From: Diplolepis rosae
Lineage: Eukaryota > Arthropoda > Insecta > Hymenoptera > Diplolepididae
NCBI GenBank assembly: GCA_030998225.1
Contig: JAPYXD010000522.1
Span: 7,502,001-7,566,000, forward strand
Direction: 5' to 3'
Length of the DNA: 64,000 nucleotides
Part shown: positions 44,226 through 55,340 of the stretch, one piece after another
Layout of the letters: every line of letters begins with the position of its first letter
Position numbering within the stretch: the stretch's first letter is position 1
The notes under the pieces: generated by a model
The model's database searches: none
The model's input: the letters and a program-made list of their open reading frames with translations, nothing else
What the model was told of the DNA's origin: nothing
Program-made: the position numbers and the translations under genes

Positions 44226-44976
44226 TATGTTTAACTACTTTTTAAAAATTTTAGAGTCAAATGAAATAATTGCATACATTATTTCGACTTTTATTTCCTC
44301 TAAACAATAAAGTTATTAACGAACTTTTGACTAAAATTAAGTTGACAAACGTTTTTTTAATCTTCTATTTTATTTCAAAGTATTTAGAGAGATATTCTGT
44401 CAACTAAAAAAACATATCTTACAGAAATTGATTAATTAACCTGTCCACATGACTAAATTTATGACTAAATATATATTCATGTAAGATTATTTTTCTGTGA
44501 AAAAAATATCTTTTTGCAAAATGATATATTATAGAATACAATAAATATTTTTTACAAAAAATAATACTTGAAAATTTGTGGAAAAAAAACAGTTAACTGT
44601 ATATTTTTTTTACAAATGTTTACTAAAAAGTACCATACAGACGTTCTTTATCGTCTTCTCTTTGGATTTTCCAAATTTTCAGGAAACTATTTTGTAAAAT
44701 ACAATAGAAGACGATAAAGAACGTCTGTATGGTACGTTTTACTGAAACTTATATAAACACATTTACAGTTAACTGTAATTATCAGTCTTTCAATTTTTTT
44801 CAAAATTTTTACTGAAAAGAAGTTAAAAGACGTGTTAAAAGAAGTTAAGAGACGTACTTTATTGTATTTTCTAATATTTTCCAAATTTTTAGAAACATAT
44901 TTAGTAAATTAAAAAAGTAATCTTATATTAACGAATTAATATACAATTTATTCTTGTTGTCCGGTTGATCGATGGC
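44226..44976. mobile_element. Fam-D fragments, head-to-tail and inverted
   Basis: 44295-44440 is a right half (AAGTTGACAAACGTTTTTTT, AGAGAGATATTCTGTCAAC). 44445-44975 starts CTGTCCACATGACTAAATTT and contains AGACGTTCTTTATCGTCTTC followed at 44707 by its inverse GAAGACGATAAAGAACGTCT, so two halves meet in a palindromic junction. It ends GTTGATCGATGGCTTTAAGG. Confidence 0.72.
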
Positions 44977-44977
44977 T

Positions 44978-45300
44978 TTAAGGCCACATTACTATATTTT
45001 TGTGAAAACTCTTGTTAAATAACTTTTCAGTTGACAAAATATCTCTTTTAAAATTTTTAGTAAAAAGAATGGAAGACATTGAAGATCTTCAAAGTTGTTT
45101 TAGTACAAATTTTGCAAAAAATTCTACACATAACTCTACTTGTCAATATCTTTTTCAGTTTTATTTCTGTTAAAAATATATTGGGCATAATTAATACTAA
45201 AACAAAAATGGCGGCCATTCTTCAATAAAATCTCTAATATTATCCAAAATTTCCAAATTCTATTTTGTAAACTAAAAAAGTTATTTTACAAAAATTAATT
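44978..45300 (+). mobile_element. Fam-D, diverged
   Basis: TTAAGGCCACATTACTATAT start. ACTCTTGTTAAATAACTTTT, AAGAATGGAAGACATTGAAG and a degraded right half follow. AAAATGGCGGCCATT at 45208-45222 is a 15-bp GC-containing palindrome inside it. Confidence 0.55.
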
Positions 45301-45327
45301 AACACATAATTTAGAAAAGTGAACCCA

Positions 45328-45478
45328 CTCTCTAAATCTGAATCAGTCAAATTTTCAAAGATTGAATCAGTTATTTGCCTGTTCACTGATTCATGAGTGA
45401 AAAAATATTTTTCATTGTTAAATCAGTTGATTTTCACTGAAGTAATCAGTGAAATTTGACTGATTCAGATTTAAAGAG
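45328..45478 (+). mobile_element. Fam-C MITE, short
   Basis: CTCTCTAAATCTGAATCAGT to ATTCAGATTTAAAGAG before TA. The core CAGTAACCTCTTTTTAG and one arm are deleted. Confidence 0.85.
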
Positions 45479-45479
45479 T

Positions 45480-45880
45480 ATTTACTTTAAAAATCTAGAT
45501 TTTCAAAAAATGTAATTTGTTTCGATTGGGAGGCTGTAGAGTTGAACTAAGAATAAGTGTGAGATATATGTTAGTCAGAGAATTTTACTTACATTATACT
45601 CTATAGATAAATATTTGATATCGAAGACAGTGAGTAAAATATTTTCATAGTAATCATAATATGTAGAAATACACGTTTCACGGATCATTTAATATGCTTT
45701 CTATCGGAAATTTAACCAGACTAGAATTATGATTTCGCGATATTGGATAAAAAAATTTAATAGCATAATGAACACTTACAATCTAGTTTCCTCAGAAAAA
45801 AACTTATGTCAATTTACCTAATTTCTCTGAAGAATTTCGCCAACTCAAAACATTTACTTTGAATAAAATTGATACATGCT
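45480..45880. other. Low-copy sequence
   Basis: Nothing recognised. Confidence 0.4.
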
Positions 45881-45881
45881 A

Positions 45882-46085
45882 CTCTCTAAATTTGAAATAG
45901 TAAAAAGTGAGCCACTATTTTACTTCAGAGAACATTTTTACCAAATATTAGTCATTTTTTACTATTTTAATTAGTAGTTATAACATTTTCAAAAAGTAAT
46001 TATTAGGAAAATGACTAATGATCAATGAAAAATTTCACTAAATTGAACTAGTGGTTTACTGTTCACTAGTTCAGATTTAGAGAGC
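45882..46085. mobile_element. Fam-C relative with different inner tiles
   Basis: Ends CTCTCTAAATTTGAAATAGT and AGTTCAGATTTAGAGAG match Fam-C, but the interior is built from ATTTTTACTATTTTAATTAG and GAACTAGTGGTTTACTG instead of TGAATCAGTGA tiles. Confidence 0.7.
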
Positions 46086-46177
46086 TCTAAAATTCAGAAA
46101 ATTGGTTTTAATTTAAAGAAATTTCTACTAATTCGAGGAAAAATACTAGTTTTTAAATATTAGTACAGGATGTTCTA

Positions 46178-46343
46178 CTCTCTAAATCTGAATCATTCAA
46201 ATATTTTTCACTAGTAAATCAGTTAATTTTCACTGAAGTAATCAGTGAAATTTGACTGATTTACAGTAATCACTTTTTAACCATTTAAATCAGTTAAATT
46301 TCACTGATAATCAGTAGATTTTGACTGATTCAGATTTAGAAAG
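46178..46343 (+). mobile_element. Fam-C MITE
   Basis: TA at 46176-46177 and 46344-46345; CTCTCTAAATCTGAATCATT to ATTCAGATTTAGAAAG; left arm shortened. Confidence 0.85.
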
Positions 46344-46345
46344 TA

Positions 46346-47203
46346 AGTATTGAAAACTCGATACTCATTTTTAAAATAGAACAAATACTTTTTAGTTTCT
46401 TGAAAATTGCAAACTCCCATTTTTTAGGATTTTTATTTTAGGTATGATTTTTTTGAAATTCTATTTTTGTACAATTTTGAAACTTTTCTGAAACTAAAAG
46501 ATTATATGATAAAAATTTGTCTTCAAAAAGTGGGAAGAGTGTTTTTTTTTTATAAATTTTAGAAACTTTTGTAGTTCCTATTAAATTATCCTAAAATAAA
46601 TATATTTATTTACAATTATTTAAATAAATTAACAATAATATAAAGAAGAATTTATTCTAAAATGAATTGAGACAAGAATAAGCATCACTTAAATTCAAAG
46701 GGAAGGGAAGCAAGATTTAAAATGAGCAGAATCAGATACAAAAAAAAGAGAAAAGAGAGGGGTAAAAAGTAATAAAAAGAAAAGAAGAGACTCGTCCACA
46801 ATATTTTTATACCTACGCGAATAAATGCAAGGTCACCCAGCGAACGTTTCTGGGATATAAAGGGCTTGGAAACTGGATGTTGCACGTAATTTGAGTTGGG
46901 GAAGAATTGTCCATTAGGATGTGAAAATAACGTGTCAAAGTTGAGGTCAACAAGAACATAAATTCTACGACAGGATTGAGAGTAAGCGAGTTCCACACTT
47001 GAAAAAAATATTGTCATAAGATGAATGTTCGTAATTTTCTCTTAAGAAGATTAAATTTACTTCACACATAACATTCATTCAATTTATTAAATAAAATAAT
47101 AGTTTAAAAAGCCCTTTTTACTATTGGAAATCATTTTTAATGATTATTTAACAAAATAATTGGTAGAATGTAATTGGTGACAACAACATTTGGTTTATGC
47201 CCT
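46346..47203. other. Low-copy sequence, AG-rich at 46690-46800
   Basis: 46800-47010 is more complex. The minus-strand 110-codon frame (46685-47017) has a hydrophobic C-terminal end that comes from the AG-rich tract and matches no family I know. Confidence 0.35.
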
Positions 47204-47204
47204 G

Positions 47205-47375
47205 CTCTCTAAATCTGAATCAGTCAATATCTACTGATTATCAGTGAAATTCGACTGATTTAAATAACTAAAAAGAGGTTACTGTAAACCAGTCAAATTT
47301 CACTGATTACTTCAGTGAAAATAAACTGATTTAACAGTGAAAAGGCAAATCACTAATTCAATTAGAGAAAATTTG
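47205..47375 (-). mobile_element. Fam-C MITE, right end decayed
   Basis: CTCTCTAAATCTGAATCAGT start, core AATAACTAAAAAGAGGTTAC, ends in AATTCAATTAGAGAAAA. Confidence 0.8.
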
Positions 47376-47734
47376 GAATTAATTATGATGGTAATGTTTA
47401 AATGATCAATCTTGGACCTATTTTTTTCAAAAATTGGTTTTGATGATGACGTTTCAAGGAAAATGATGCCATTTTGATTATTGTTTTTTTTCAAAATATG
47501 ACTATCCAAACAATACTGACTTTGCAACACACGTGAAAAATGTTACTAAAATATCTGTTAAATTAACATAAATTTCATGTTGTCGCTATTTCGTCGTATA
47601 GACTCAGTAAATCTAAGATTTTTCATTTTTGTCTCGTTTTCTTCCTAAATATTAACGATTGTTTTAGAGACTATTAATTTATTATTTTCATGATTCAAAT
47701 TAACACAGGCAAATATATCATTTTTAATATGCTT
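47376..47734. other. Low-copy sequence
   Basis: Nothing recognised. Confidence 0.4.
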
Positions 47735-47830
47735 TAAGTGATTTTTTTGAAGTCTAAAGAACATTGCTTCAAAAGCAATAAAAGTTATCGAACAAATAGT
47801 TTTTTTTTGTATTCATTATAAAAATATGAA
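47735..47830 (+). repeat. Repeat Q, copy 2
   Basis: AAGTGATTTTTTTGAAGTCT, AAGAACATTGCTTCAAAAGC and TTGTATTCATTATAAAAATA match 43505-43603. Confidence 0.65.
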
Positions 47831-47861
47831 CGAAGAAAAATAGTTCGTAAAACTTTACTCA

Positions 47862-48738
47862 ACTTTTACCAAAAAAAGTTTCTTTCATTCAATACAAATT
47901 TCTTCGAATCAAAAAAATGTGTACATAGCTATACGGTATTCTTGACCGGACGTTTTTTTATATTCAAAAATAATATTTAAATAAAAAAGTTTGTATTCTT
48001 TCGAAAAAAAATTATTCAAAACTTGACTGCGTCTGATTTTTGAAAATTTAATTTTTTTATTGACTTAAATCATAAAAAATGATATTTTTCTAATTAAAAA
48101 TTTAGAAAAATTACAATATTTTGTATTGATTCAATTATATTCATAAATTACTGATTTAACAGTAAAAAATATTGTTTTCACTGATGAATCAGTGAAAATA
48201 CAAATCACTGATTTAATCAGTGAAAATTTGACTGATTCAGATTTAGAGAGTAGATTTGTTTAGACTAAAGAAAAATTTTTTGAATCAACAAAACTTTCTT
48301 CAATTCAAAGAAATGTTTTCTTTGACCGTATATCAAAGAAACTGTTTTTTTTTATTTAAAGAAATTTCTTGATTGTTTTTTTTTCTTTGAATTATAGAAA
48401 TAAATGTCTGCGCCGTCGCAAAGTACATACGTAATGTACATCACAGGAATATTATCTTTAGTTAAAAGAAAAAATTGTCTTCGTTGACGGTAATAAAATT
48501 TAATAAATTATTTCTCAAGGTTTTGCTAGTACTGTATCTAAATCAAGAAAACATTTTTTTAAATCAAATAAATAATGTTAAAAAAATAATTTCTTCCACT
48601 TAAAAAAGGCTAAAAAAGTGATTTCTTAATATCAAATAAATTTATATTTTTTCTATAACATGTTTTTACTTCAAATTAAATAAAAGAAATTAAAAAAAAA
48701 ACGATTTCTTAATTTTAAATAAAACTTTTTTCTGGGTG
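47862..48738 (+). mobile_element. Fam-A2/A3 mosaic interrupted by Fam-C
   Basis: Fam-A2 start with ATAGCTATACGGTATTCTTG (47928), an unassigned AT-rich insert (47950-48140), a Fam-C remnant (48146-48250), a Fam-A3 stretch (GAATCAACAAAACTTTCTTC), then the Fam-A2 block from 48400 to CTTTTTTCTGGGTG before TA (48739-48740). Confidence 0.75.
48146..48250. mobile_element. Fam-C right half inside Fam-A3
   Basis: TTACTGATTTAACAGTAAAA to ATTCAGATTTAGAGAG then TA; Fam-A3 continues with GATTTGTTTAGACTAAAG, matching the uninterrupted GATTTGTTTACATTAA of other copies. Confidence 0.75.
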
Positions 48739-48740
48739 TA

Positions 48741-49195
48741 AGAGCCCAAATGTTTAATAAATAATAAAGTTTTATAACTGAACCTGTGGGAAATTACCGT
48801 TAAACAATTATGTCATACACAAATTGCCAATTTATCGTTTCAAATAATAATACAAAAAGCTAAAAACTTGCGTAAGATTTATATTAAACATTGTTTAAAT
48901 AAACATTATCTAATGATCACTTAAATAAGTAATCAACCATCTAAAGCAAAATAGACAATACATTGAAAAAACTCAATCAAAAAATTGTCCAGGTTTAATT
49001 TAATTAAATACACCATTTACAAAAATTTCAATTTTTTTCAAAATTATAACTTTTATGTATCATAAATTTCACTTATTAAAATTCGGCACATTTTTAATAT
49101 TTACACATAAAAAATAAATCGCACCTGCAATTAGAGTAAAGATAAAGAAAAGTTTTATGTTTACAAACATTTCAATGTTTTGTGAAATATATAAA
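48741..49195. other. AT-rich low-copy sequence
   Basis: Nothing recognised. Confidence 0.4.
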
Positions 49196-49800
49196 ATTGA
49201 TTGCGGGGTGTCTAGCTCGCGGCGTTGCCGAGATGGCAATATAGAATTGTAGAAGAGTCGAGAGCGTATTGGTGGTAGCAACCCTCGCCAACCCAGCATC
49301 CGTCGAGAGAGTTCGACCCGGCCCGACCCGGCCCAACCCTCCGCTTACCCTGGCAGTGACGAGCCGCCCAGGCGCAGAACGCACGCGGAATTCCCATCCC
49401 TTTCTTTCTCTAGTTTTTCATCTTTCCTTCTCTTCCCAGCATCCACCTTTTCCTCCGCTTCCATCACCTCCAACACCCACCATCCTTCTTTACCCCCCCC
49501 CCCCCCAATACCCCTTCAACCACCCCCAAGTGTCATCAACTTGAAACGAGATCGTAGACTCGTAGACTGCTGGACCTCACTTGTTTCTCTCTTTCTCTTC
49601 TATATTTTATCAACGACCTCCCATCTCTTCTTTCCCCTTTCGCTTTTCACCCTCACTTCACTTTTGTTCCACTTGTTTTGTTTTTTCTTTTTCGCTTTAT
49701 CTCTTTCTATTTTATTCTTCCTTTAGATTTTTCTCTCTTTGTTTTCTTTTCTTTATCTCTATTAGCGGGTATTTTTTATTCTCTTTTTTTATTTGAAAAA
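49196..49800. other. GC-rich then CT-rich low-copy island
   Basis: 49200-49400 is strongly GC-rich (GACCCGGCCCGACCCGGCCC, GACGAGCCGCCCAGGCGCAG). A C run sits at 49493-49507, then almost pure CT to 49790. Overlapping frames on both strands reflect composition. The abrupt contrast suggests a promoter or 5' UTR, but neither can be shown. Confidence 0.35.
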
Positions 49801-50175
49801 TATATATAGATATGCAAAGACAAATGAAAAGGTGGACTGATATTTAAAAATGTAGGATATGTGTTCATTCTCGATTACTTTGTTCTCATCCTTTTATGTT
49901 TTAACCCCATTTTCACATTCAAAAAATATTACTGATGTAAATTTTTCCGAAAGGAGTGTTATGTAAATTTTTAGGGAATTGAGTATAACGAGGAAAGGAA
50001 TTTTTTTTTATAAATTTCAAAAAATTTTAAATTTGTTTCAAAAATAGATTATATGAATAATTAATAGATGGAAACTCAAATGGCGTTGCAACTTCGATTA
50101 AAATTTAAATAAAATATCTCGGAAAGTTCTTATTTACGAATTATTTAATTATCAATTACTTATACATTTTTATAA
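49801..50175. other. AT-rich low-copy sequence
   Basis: Nothing recognised. Confidence 0.4.
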
Positions 50176-50179
50176 TAAA

Positions 50180-50503
50180 TTAGACATTAATTCCTTCATA
50201 TAAGATAACTTTTTTAATTCACAAAAGATCTTTCTGAAAATTTGAGAATCATAACAAAAGACAATAAAGCACGTCTGTCAATTTATTTATAATGAAAATT
50301 TTGAAAAAAAAAATGGAAAACTTATCGACAATTACGGATAATTTGATAAATATTTACTCAAACGAAGATAACAGACGTTCTTTATTCTCTTCTGCTGCAC
50401 TTTCGTAATTTTCAGAAAGATATTTTTTGAAAAATAAAAAAGTTACCATACATACAATTATACAGGAATTTGGTCACGTGATTTGTTTCATTCATGGCCA
50501 TAA
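50180..50503 (+). mobile_element. Fam-D, nearly complete
   Basis: ATAAGATAACTTTTTTAATT, AATAAAGCACGTCTGTCAAT, CTTATCGACAATTACGG, AACAGACGTTCTTTATTC, AATTTGGTCACGTGATTTG, then TTCATTCATGGCCATAA. The left tip is lost. Confidence 0.82.
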
Positions 50504-50534
50504 ACAAAAGAGGTTTATATGCTAAATTATTTAC

Positions 50535-50818
50535 TTAAAATGACTTTAGTTCACCAAAGATATTTCTCAAAATTTTGAAAATACAGGATCTTTTTCTCCA
50601 CAGAAAGATTTTAAATTCTTTAAAATTCGATATAAAAAAATGTCTGTAAAAAATTTTAGCGTAATTTTTACTAATACGAAGTTGAGAGACATTCTTAAAT
50701 TTACTTTGATGTAATGTACGCAATGTAAATTAAATTTTAATTTAAAAAAAATGTTTTATAAACAAAAAAATTGTTTTATAGGAATTTAGTCACGTGGTCC
50801 GATTGATTAATGAACTTG
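50535..50818 (+). mobile_element. Fam-D, diverged right copy
   Basis: GTTGAGAGACATTCTTAAAT and TATAGGAATTTAGTCACGTG then GTCCGATTGATTAATGAACT keep the right half; the left is poorly preserved. Confidence 0.6.
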
Positions 50819-50832
50819 AAGAATTTCATTTT

Positions 50833-51207
50833 ATAGCTCATTTTGAAGACAAATTTACCTATAATGTAAAAAAATGTGTTAAAAAAGTATACTTATTTTT
50901 CCCTAGATTCTGAAAAAGTTTAAATTTGGAACAAGAGAGGCGTAAAAATTAGAAAAATTCTAATACTCAAAAAAGGGATTTGTGAAATACATAAAAGTGC
51001 TAATCCACAAGAATTAATTGAATTTTATTGAAAAATTGAAAATAATTATCATTTTTAGTATTTTTTCATAAATAATTTTGAAAGTTTAAATTTGTACACC
51101 TTTTTTGTTCTAAGTTTAAACTTTTTCAGAATCTAGTAAGAAATTAATATAATTTTTTGCCACTTTTTTTTTACATTTTAGTTAAATTTACCTTTAAAAT
51201 GAGTCGA
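50833..51207. repeat. Foldback element, about 105-bp arms
   Basis: CTCATTTTGAAGACAAATTT and CTAGATTCTGAAAAAGTTTA on the left pair with TAAACTTTTTCAGAATCTAG and AAATTTACCTTTAAAATGAG on the right. The loop of about 165 bp itself shows AATTTTATTGAAAAATTGAA-type symmetry. Confidence 0.8.
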
Positions 51208-51957
51208 GAAACATCTGAAAACATGAATTATTTAAAAATAAAAAAAGTTTCAAATTTCGACTTCACAATATCTTCCTCAAAAATGTATAAAAGCACTTCA
51301 TCTTGAGCAGGTCATTTTATGCATAATTTTGTCGTATTTTATATTATTCTTAGGGTAAAATTTTAATATCTGTGTTGTCAATATTAAATTTTATGTGACT
51401 AAAAAAACAAAGTCAGTATAATAATTAGAAAATCCACTGTAAATATAATTAAATAACAGTTTTGGCTTTTGACCTTTGACAAGATTAATTATATTTCTCA
51501 TTTCTTTTTAAATTTTATAAAAAAATTGGTGAATAAATTTTCAAAACCAATTTTTAAATTGTTATGCACTATTCAGTCACTGAAATTCGACCAAATCAAC
51601 TTTTTAGAGCAATTTAATATTTTTACTACTACTCAAATTCGAAACTAATGTGAAATATGTGCTTATATGCTGAGTGAATAAAAGAGTAAGCAGAGATACA
51701 AGCTGACTCTATCGACTTGGCACGTTTCCCTGGAAAAAAAAAGTCACTCCATTTTTTTCTCACTTTTACTCTCCTCACGTAAAAGCCCTTAACCCTTTGG
51801 AAACGAATGTTGTACCGTAGTGAGAGTCATAAACTAGACAGTCGTCTGGGCAGAAAAAGATAAGCGAATTTACATCTTCGTTCGCTAAATCCTCTTATTA
51901 GATAATTCACTAAAAAAACGTGAAACTATTTTTCAAAGATTAGTTCTAAGTTATAAC
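51208..51957. other. Low-copy sequence
   Basis: More complex patch at 51660-51880. TTAACCCTTTGG at 51790 resembles a piggyBac-type end but no partner end is visible. Confidence 0.35.
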
Positions 51958-51961
51958 TTAA

Positions 51962-52490
51962 GGGGATCCCCCCCTTTTAATATTTTTATTTTTTGACTTA
52001 AGACCCTCCACATAATTTTTTTTAGGTTTAGTACTTTTATTCAGGAAGGTTTTGGCTCTTTTTCAAGTTTCAGCACCTTTATGTATTTTTAAACTAAACA
52101 TTTTGAGTTTTTTTGGAATTTTTTTTGACTTTGAATAAATTTTTTGTTTTTTAACCAATTGTAATGTTTTCTTTTTAAATTTTGTCCCTTACAATGTGTA
52201 GCAATTTTTTTTCATAGTAACGTTACCTTATTTTCCATACCCAAAAAGTTGCTACACATTATAAGGAACAAAATAAAACTGAATCATGAAAATTGATTAA
52301 AAAACAAAAAATGCATTTAAAGTCAAAAAAATGCCCAAAAAGCTGAAAATTTTCAATTTAAAAATATATAAAGGTGCTGGAATTTAAAAATAAAAACCAA
52401 AGCCTTTCTAAATTAAGGTACTAAACATAAAAAATATTATATGGAAGGCCTAAACTCAAAAAATAAAAATATTAAAGGTGACGGATTTCC
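51962..52490 (+). mobile_element. Fam-E foldback, intact reference copy
   Basis: GGGGATCCCCCCCTTTAATA at the left and ATATTAAAGGTGACGGATTTCC (52469-52490) at the right, with TTAA outside each end (51958-51961, 52491-52494). 529 bp. The arms pair over most of their length (CACCTTTATGTATTTTTAAA with TTTAAAAATATATAAAGGTG). The centre near 52200-52260 holds a second inverted pair, ACAATGTGTAGCAA and TTGCTACACATT. Non-coding. Confidence 0.9.
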
Positions 52491-52616
52491 TTAAGTAGAA
52501 TAACTCCAGAAAGTAGAACAAAAACTATTTTTAAAAGACGAGATATAAATATTTATATATATTTGTGTAAAGTTTAAAAATTCAAAGTCTGTCAGACTAT
52601 TAAAAAATTTGCCAAG

Positions 52617-52835
52617 CATTTTCTAAATCTGAATCAGTCAAATTTTCACTGATTGAATCATTGATTTGCCTTTTCACTGATTCATCAGTGAAAAAATATT
52701 TTTCACTGTTAAATCAGTTAATTTTCACTGATCCTTCAGTGTTATTTGACTGATTCACAGTGACCTCTTTAGATATTTTAATTAGTCAAATTTCACTGAT
52801 ATTCAGTAGAATTTGACTTATTCAGATTCAGAGAG
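52617..52835 (+). mobile_element. Fam-C MITE
   Basis: TTTCTAAATCTGAATCAGTC to TTCAGATTCAGAGAG before TA (52836-52837); the core is reduced to CAGTGACCTCTTTAGATA. Confidence 0.85.
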
Positions 52836-52942
52836 TAAAGACACTTGCCAGATTTCATGAAATATGAAAGCAAAATTTATTCGCCAAACCATTTTAAAAA
52901 TTAAGTTCTTATAAATTCGTGTATAATTAATACATGAAGTGC

Positions 52943-54397
52943 TTTTATATTATATTTAAATATCGAATTAAATATTTGTGGGTTATATTATACAATTCGA
53001 AAAAATACAAATAAAATTGATCAAACTGTACGCGCTTTATCCGAAAATAAGTATTTACTGCAAAATAAATTATATTCAGGTTATCTAGTTATTTTGAAGT
53101 TATAATTTTGAATATTGTCGTTATATTCGAGTTCGATCAAACTGATCTGAAGAGATGAATTTTTTATGACAAATCAATTATATTTAGGTTATTTTCAAAT
53201 AGTTCCACTGAATTTGACTAAACTTGAACTGGTCTATGTAGAAATCAATGTTTAATGACAAACCAATTATTTCAATTTCATCTTTAAGTTATTTTCAAAT
53301 AATTTCACTGAAATCAACTGAACTTGTACATAAATTAATGATTCATAAAAAGTTAATAATTTATTTTTGAAGATTTCACTAAACTTGACTTGAAATCAAC
53401 TTTTCTCAACAGAAGTCAATATTTTATGCTCAATTAATTATCTTTAGGTGAAATCAGTGAAATTTGACTGATTCAAATAGCTAAAAAGAAGTTACTGTAA
53501 ATCAGTCAAATTTCACTGATTCCTCCAGTGAAAATGAACTAATTTAACAGTAAAAATGTTTTAACACAGATTACTTCAGTGAAAAGTAATTGCTTAAACA
53601 GTGAAATATATTTTTTTTGCTGATGAATCAGTGAAAGGGCAAATCACTGATTTAATCAGTGAAAATTTGATTTAGATTTAGAGAAAAGCAATTACTGAAC
53701 ATGGCAATACAAGTTTACGAAACTTGCGGTATAAGTTTTAGACAACTTTTTAGGAAATAAGTTATGCTATTTGGGTATGTAGTAATCTAAATCGCAACCC
53801 TCATGGAAACTTCTCAGTATGCACGGGACATCAAACATCTTTGGCACGTCTTATAAGATTTTCGGCCGAAAGAATTTCAAATTTATCCAATAATAGCCGA
53901 GATATTGAAAGTAAAGTGAAGTCAGTTGATTGATCATCAAACACTGATTTCTCGTTGAATCAGTTCAATTAAAGTAAATTTTAGTGAAATAATTTTAAAA
54001 ACCACTAAAAATAAGCTCAATTTTAGTCGATTCTAGTAAAATTATTCAAAATACCTAGATATAACCATAAAATAATCAATTTGTCATAAAACATTAATTT
54101 CTATTCAAATCAGTTGAATTTATTGTACTTTATTACAGCAAAATTATTCAAAAATAAGCTGAAGGTAACCTAAAAAAAATGATTTCTCATAAAACATTCA
54201 TTTCTATTCAAATCAGTTGCATTTATTGTACTTTATTGTAGCAAAATTATTCAAAAATATAATTTAATTTATTTCGCAGTAAATATTAATTTTTGGATTA
54301 GGCGCGTACAGTTTACTAAATTTTATTTAAAGTTCTTCGAAATTATTTTAAATATACCTCAAATATTTGTTTTGAGATTTCAATATAATATAATAAT
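52943..54397. mobile_element. Large foldback with repeated arms and a non-repeated loop
   Basis: The outer pair AAACTGTACGCGCTTTATCC (53024) and GGCGCGTACAGTTTACTAAA (54300) continues outwards about 80 bp and inwards through diverged units of about 100 bp with AATCAATTATATTTAGGTTA (left) and AATTATTCAAAAATAAGCTG-type inverses (right). About 245 bp of unrelated low-copy sequence (53695-53938) forms the loop. A Fam-C copy lies beside the loop. Confidence 0.75.
53449..53694 (-). mobile_element. Fam-C inside the large foldback
   Basis: Reverse core AATAGCTAAAAAGAAGTTAC and CACTGATTTAATCAGTGAAA; the right terminus is decayed to TTTAGATTTAGAGAA and the left terminus is lost. Confidence 0.75.
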
Positions 54398-54399
54398 AT

Positions 54400-54655
54400 A
54401 AACTGAGTCCATAAAATAATATAGCAACAGATATTTCAGTAGAATTCACCGATTTTCTGTAAACATAACAGATATATCGATAAATATTACAGAAATGTCT
54501 CTTCAATTTTTACAATAGGGATTTTTTTTCAAAATGCCTGTTCAACAGATATTTGTGTAATATTTATCGACAATTCTCTTATGTTCACAAAAAAACGGTG
54601 AATTGTACTGAAATATCTGTTAAATTTACAGAAATTTAATGCTGACACTATTCCA
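54400..54655 (+). repeat. Fam-N repeat
   Basis: AACTGAGTCCATAAAATAAT start and several CAGATATTTCAGTAGAATTC/GAATTGTACTGAAATATCTG inverted pairs. Related to 2066-2245. Confidence 0.55.
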
Positions 54656-54663
54656 ACTTACCA

Positions 54664-54945
54664 CCCAGAAAAAAGTTTTATTTAAATTCAAGAAAACGTT
54701 TTTTTTAACTTCATTTATTTTTAACTTCATTTATTCAGTTCGAAGTAAAAACCCTTTTAGAACAAATTTAAAGTTATTTGACTTTAATAAATCACGTTTT
54801 TAGCTTTTCTCAAATAAAAGAAATTATTTTTTTAACAATGATTTAAAAAAACGTTTTTTGATTCAAATACAGTACTGGCAAAATAAATAATCAAGAAATT
54901 TCTATTAAAAAAAAAAACTAACACGTAGACATTTATTTAAAATTT
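54664..54945 (-). mobile_element. Fam-A2, reverse orientation, 3' part
   Basis: CACCCAGAAAAAAGTTTTAT is the inverse of the Fam-A2 right end. Then come the inverses of AACCTTTTAACTTC-type and CCAGTACTGTATTTAAATC blocks, to TAATCAAGAAATTTC. Confidence 0.7.
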
Positions 54946-55125
54946 TTTATCCTGACTGCACTTTTTTAATATAAATAAACACCAATATTTCAAAATTGAT
55001 GGGATTTCAATAAATGTGAGTTTATTTTCTCTCGGGAAGAAGATTTTGCGCACTTTTACAGCGTCCAATTTATGAATATGATTGAATTAATACCAAATAT
55101 TGTAATTTGTCCACATTTTTTATTT
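54946..55125. other. Low-copy sequence
   Basis: Nothing recognised. Confidence 0.35.
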
Positions 55126-55126
55126 A

Positions 55127-55338
55127 CCCTCTGAATCGGAATCAGTCAAATTTTCACTGATTGAATTAGTGATTTTCCTGTTCACTGATTCATGAGTGTA
55201 AAAATATTTTTCACTGTTAAATCAATTAATTTTCACTGAAGTAATCAGCGGAAATTGACTGATTAACAGTAACCTCTTTTTAGCTATTTGAATCAGTACA
55301 ATTTTACTGATAATCAGTAGATTTTGACTGATTCAGGT
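55127..55338 (+). mobile_element. Fam-C MITE, ends decayed
   Basis: CCCTCTGAATCGGAATCAGT start, core CAGTAACCTCTTTTTAGCTA, end GACTGATTCAGGTTTATG. Confidence 0.8.
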
Positions 55339-55340
55339 TT

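Noticed and set aside
46685..47017. 110-codon minus-strand frame with a hydrophobic C-terminus
   Set aside because: The hydrophobic part is translated from an AG-rich tract; no recognisable family and no splice or promoter support.
51790..51802. TTAACCCTTTGG as a second piggyBac-like end
   Set aside because: No matching inverted end with TTAA found nearby.
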